DNA of 5,956 nt from JBFLVN01 sp040758475. Lineage in GTDB: Bacteria > JAGRBM01. The stretch spans positions 1-5,956 of the forward strand of contig JBFLVN010000228.1 of the NCBI GenBank assembly GCA_040758475.1, in the 5' to 3' direction. Below, piece after piece: positions 4,163-5,956 of the stretch. The position numbers and the translations under genes were made by a program. The stretch's first letter is position 1. Each line of letters opens with the position of its first letter. Under the pieces are notes generated by a model. The model saw nothing but the letters and a program-made list of their open reading frames with translations. It ran no database searches and was not told where the DNA came from.

Positions 4163-5956
4163 CGGGCGTTCCCGCGCTTTCTTCGGAAGCGGTTCAGCGC
4201 GAAAAGGAGCGATGCCGCCGCGAGGCAGAGAGTGGCTCCGCTAAATCCCGTGCTTTGGGAGAAACCGCAGCCGCCCGTTTCACCGAGCGCTCCCGCGCCG
4301 CCGAGGGCGCCCCGCTGCACGGTGATGGGGGTCGAGAAACTCGATGAGCGGTTCCCGGCGGCGTCGCAAGAGGCGATGCTGATATCGAGCACGTCGTCCG
4401 ATTCGAAGGGAGGATCGCTGCCAAATAGATCGTCCACCGTTTCCTGGTAGCTGGTTTCGGCGGCATCCACCGGCACGTCGACCGTAAAGGGGCTGCCGGC
4501 ATCTCCAGGAACCGTCCGGGTGATTTTTACGAAATAGCTGGAGATGCCCGAAGGGACGGCGCCGGGATCGAGGGCCGCCGACCAACTCAGGTAGACAGTC
4601 CCGTCGATGATCAGGCCGGCTAGGCCCGACGGGAAAGAAGGGCGGACGACGTCCAGCACAACGGGTTCTTCGGCAACCCCCACGTTGCCGGCCGAGTCCT
4701 CGGCCAGGAGCCGGACGAACATCTGTTCAGAGGCGGAAAGATCGGAAACGTCCGCGCCATCGATTTCGGCCGCTCCACTGGTGGGCGTCAGGGGTGGCGT
4801 GGCCGCGGTGGCAAGTGGATGCGCCTGATTGGTTGATTTCCGGAGAGCGGGCTCAAAAGTCGCTGTTTCAATCGCTTCATTGCTGGTCCAGGGCGCTTTG
4901 ACGGGCTGGATATCCGCGCAGGTAGAAAGGCCCGGGTCCGTCAGGCTCGAAATGGCGAGCGGTGAGGGATTCGTGAAGGTGAAGATCGGACCTGCCGTGA
5001 GAATCCCGATAGCCGCACCGCGTGTGGGGAGATGGAGGTTTCCCTCTCCGTAAGCGGCCCGGCTGATGGATGAATCCCCGAAGGAGGGCAGGCCGGATGT
5101 GATCGCCGCTGTTGCGTCACGGGTGAACGGCGGGTCGTAGGTGAGATCGTCCAGGTCATCCACGAGGAAGAGGGAGAGAGCCGTACCACCAGTGGGTGCC
5201 CCCCAGGCCGCAAGGCGCTGCTGGCCCGTTGCCGTATCAATGAAGGGAAGAAGCCCCCGGGGGCTGATTGGTCCCTGCACGTAGGTTTGGGGGCCGGTAT
5301 CTTCGTAGAGCGCTTGCAGAAGGACTTGTCCGCCGGATTCCGCCGTCCGTACGTCGGCCACGGCGATTTTTCCGTCGGAGAGCTGGAGCCAGAGGCCGTG
5401 AAGGCCCGGAAGGCCGATCGTCGCCGCGAGGGATGTCAGCCCCAATCCGCTCACGGTTCCGGCGGCGGAGAAGTTTCCTCCCGCAAAGGGGTTGAAGTAG
5501 CTCAATGTGCCGTCGCTGCATCCCACGTAGAAGCGTTCCGTTCCAATTCCGAGGCCGACGGGGGCGGCCGTTCCACAGACATCAACCGCTTGAGGGGGCG
5601 TGGTCTTGTTTGGCACTTCCGTCGAATCAGTGGCGTTGATCCCGATGGGGGCGTTCACGCTCGAAAGGGAGATGACGCTCACCGTTCCGGCGGTTTCGTT
5701 CTGGACGGCAAGAAGGCTGTCGCCGCCGCTCAGGAGTTCCAGGAGCCGGTTCGGGCCGGTGCCGGTGGCGACGCCGTTTGGGGCCGATGCGTCCCGCGTG
5801 AGGACGGGGTTCGAGAGCGAAAAAGCCGAGAGATCGAGGACGTCGATCTTGGCGATTCCAAAGCACGCCACGTAAAGCGTGTTGCCCACGGCCAGGAGGT
5901 CTTCGGGCTGGCAGCTCGTGAGAAGCGCGAAAGGAGTTCCCACTTCGGCGCGCAAG
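4159..5956 (-). CDS. Large secreted/surface protein with propeller-like and fibronectin-like regions, C-terminal part
   Basis: About 599 codons are open to the right edge; the true start is beyond base 5956, since the first codons have no credible start. Residues are counted from base 5955. Blade-like repeats occur at about 24-45 (NTLYVACFGIAKIDVLDLS), 78-100 (SLLAVQNETAGTVSVISLSS), 139-157 (RFYVGCSDGTLSYF) and 186-204 (GLWLQLSDGKIAVADV). They suggest a beta-propeller of surface type. Residues about 410-437 contain LLAEDSAGNVG, and about 438-548 form a fibronectin-III-like region with SWSAALDP and SCDAAGN. The C-terminal end is GGCGF, a hydrophobic segment and RFRRKR, a sorting-type tail. The protein is rich in Gly, Ser, Thr and Ala, as expected for an exported one. 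It overlaps the next gene by 4 bases (GTGA), so the two are probably translated together. I do not recognise a named family. Confidence 0.8.
   Translation of the reverse strand, partial: LRAEVGTPFALLTSCQPEDLLAVGNTLYVACFGIAKIDVLDLSAFSLSNPVLTRDASAPNGVATGTGPNRLLELLSGGDSLLAVQNETAGTVSVISLSSVNAPIGINATDSTEVPNKTTPPQAVDVCGTAAPVGLGIGTERFYVGCSDGTLSYFNPFAGGNFSAAGTVSGLGLTSLAATIGLPGLHGLWLQLSDGKIAVADVRTAESGGQVLLQALYEDTGPQTYVQGPISPRGLLPFIDTATGQQRLAAWGAPTGGTALSLFLVDDLDDLTYDPPFTRDATAAITSGLPSFGDSSISRAAYGEGNLHLPTRGAAIGILTAGPIFTFTNPSPLAISSLTDPGLSTCADIQPVKAPWTSNEAIETATFEPALRKSTNQAHPLATAATPPLTPTSGAAEIDGADVSDLSASEQMFVRLLAEDSAGNVGVAEEPVVLDVVRPSFPSGLAGLIIDGTVYLSWSAALDPGAVPSGISSYFVKITRTVPGDAGSPFTVDVPVDAAETSYQETVDDLFGSDPPFESDDVLDISIASCDAAGNRSSSFSTPITVQRGALGGAGALGETGGCGFSQSTGFSGATLCLAAASLLFALNRFRRKRGNAR
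4174..4275 (-). other. C-terminal Cys/transmembrane/Arg sorting-type tail
   Basis: Within the large surface protein, residues 561-594 form three parts: GGCGF with a single cysteine (C563, codon 4269-4267), a hydrophobic helix of about 16 residues (572-587), and a basic end RFRRKR. This layout matches the family of Cys-containing sorting tails such as MYXO-CTERM and JDVT-CTERM, thought to be processed by intramembrane proteases and anchored near the cysteine. Which exact class applies cannot be told by eye. Confidence 0.65.

Noticed and set aside
2627..4450. A 607-codon open frame on the plus strand
   Set aside because: It is antisense to truA, the barrel protein and the end of the surface protein, and it crosses the rplM promoter. 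Its sequence shows no domain, only Arg/Glu/Gly-rich shadow composition.
1..5956. CRISPR arrays, insertion sequences, tRNA or rRNA genes
   Set aside because: No spaced direct repeats, transposase-like protein, terminal repeats or RNA-gene sequence was seen on either strand by eye.

Overview
This is a GC-rich bacterial chromosomal segment. All recognised genes lie on the minus strand, so transcription runs from high to low coordinates. The order truA, rplM, rpsI, argC is one I recall from deltaproteobacteria in the broad sense (Geobacter-like, Myxococcus-like). The Cys-Gly/transmembrane/Arg protein tail and the outer-membrane-type protein fit a diderm of that kind. The lineage is an inference from gene order and protein style, not from a search.

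In transcription order: (1) 5956-4159 is the C-terminal ~599 codons of a large secreted or surface protein with beta-propeller-like repeats, a fibronectin-like region and a C-terminal sorting tail; its start lies outside the window. (2) 4162-3446 is a signal-peptide-bearing putative outer-membrane beta-barrel protein, overlapping the previous gene by GTGA. (3) 3442-2666 is truA (tRNA pseudouridine synthase), 3 bp further on. (4) 2665-2520 is a regulatory gap. It holds a near-consensus sigma70-type promoter (TTGACA, 17 bp, TATTAT) and, just after the predicted transcription start, a hairpin followed by six U that looks like an intrinsic terminator or attenuator. (5) 2519-2094 is rplM (L13) and 2067-1672 is rpsI (S9). 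(6) 1650-1620 is a strong intrinsic terminator. (7) 1575-532 is argC (arginine biosynthesis). (8) 522-1 is the first 174 codons of an NHLRC2-like thioredoxin-fold protein, 9 bp after argC and running off the window.

Functionally the window is mostly housekeeping: tRNA modification, ribosome assembly and arginine synthesis, with envelope genes upstream and a redox protein downstream. The least ordinary parts are the rplM leader, which combines a promoter, a terminator-like hairpin and alternative pairings, and the sorting tail of the large surface protein. I found no mobile element, CRISPR array, tRNA or rRNA. I see no convincing evidence of a wholly new multi-gene system.
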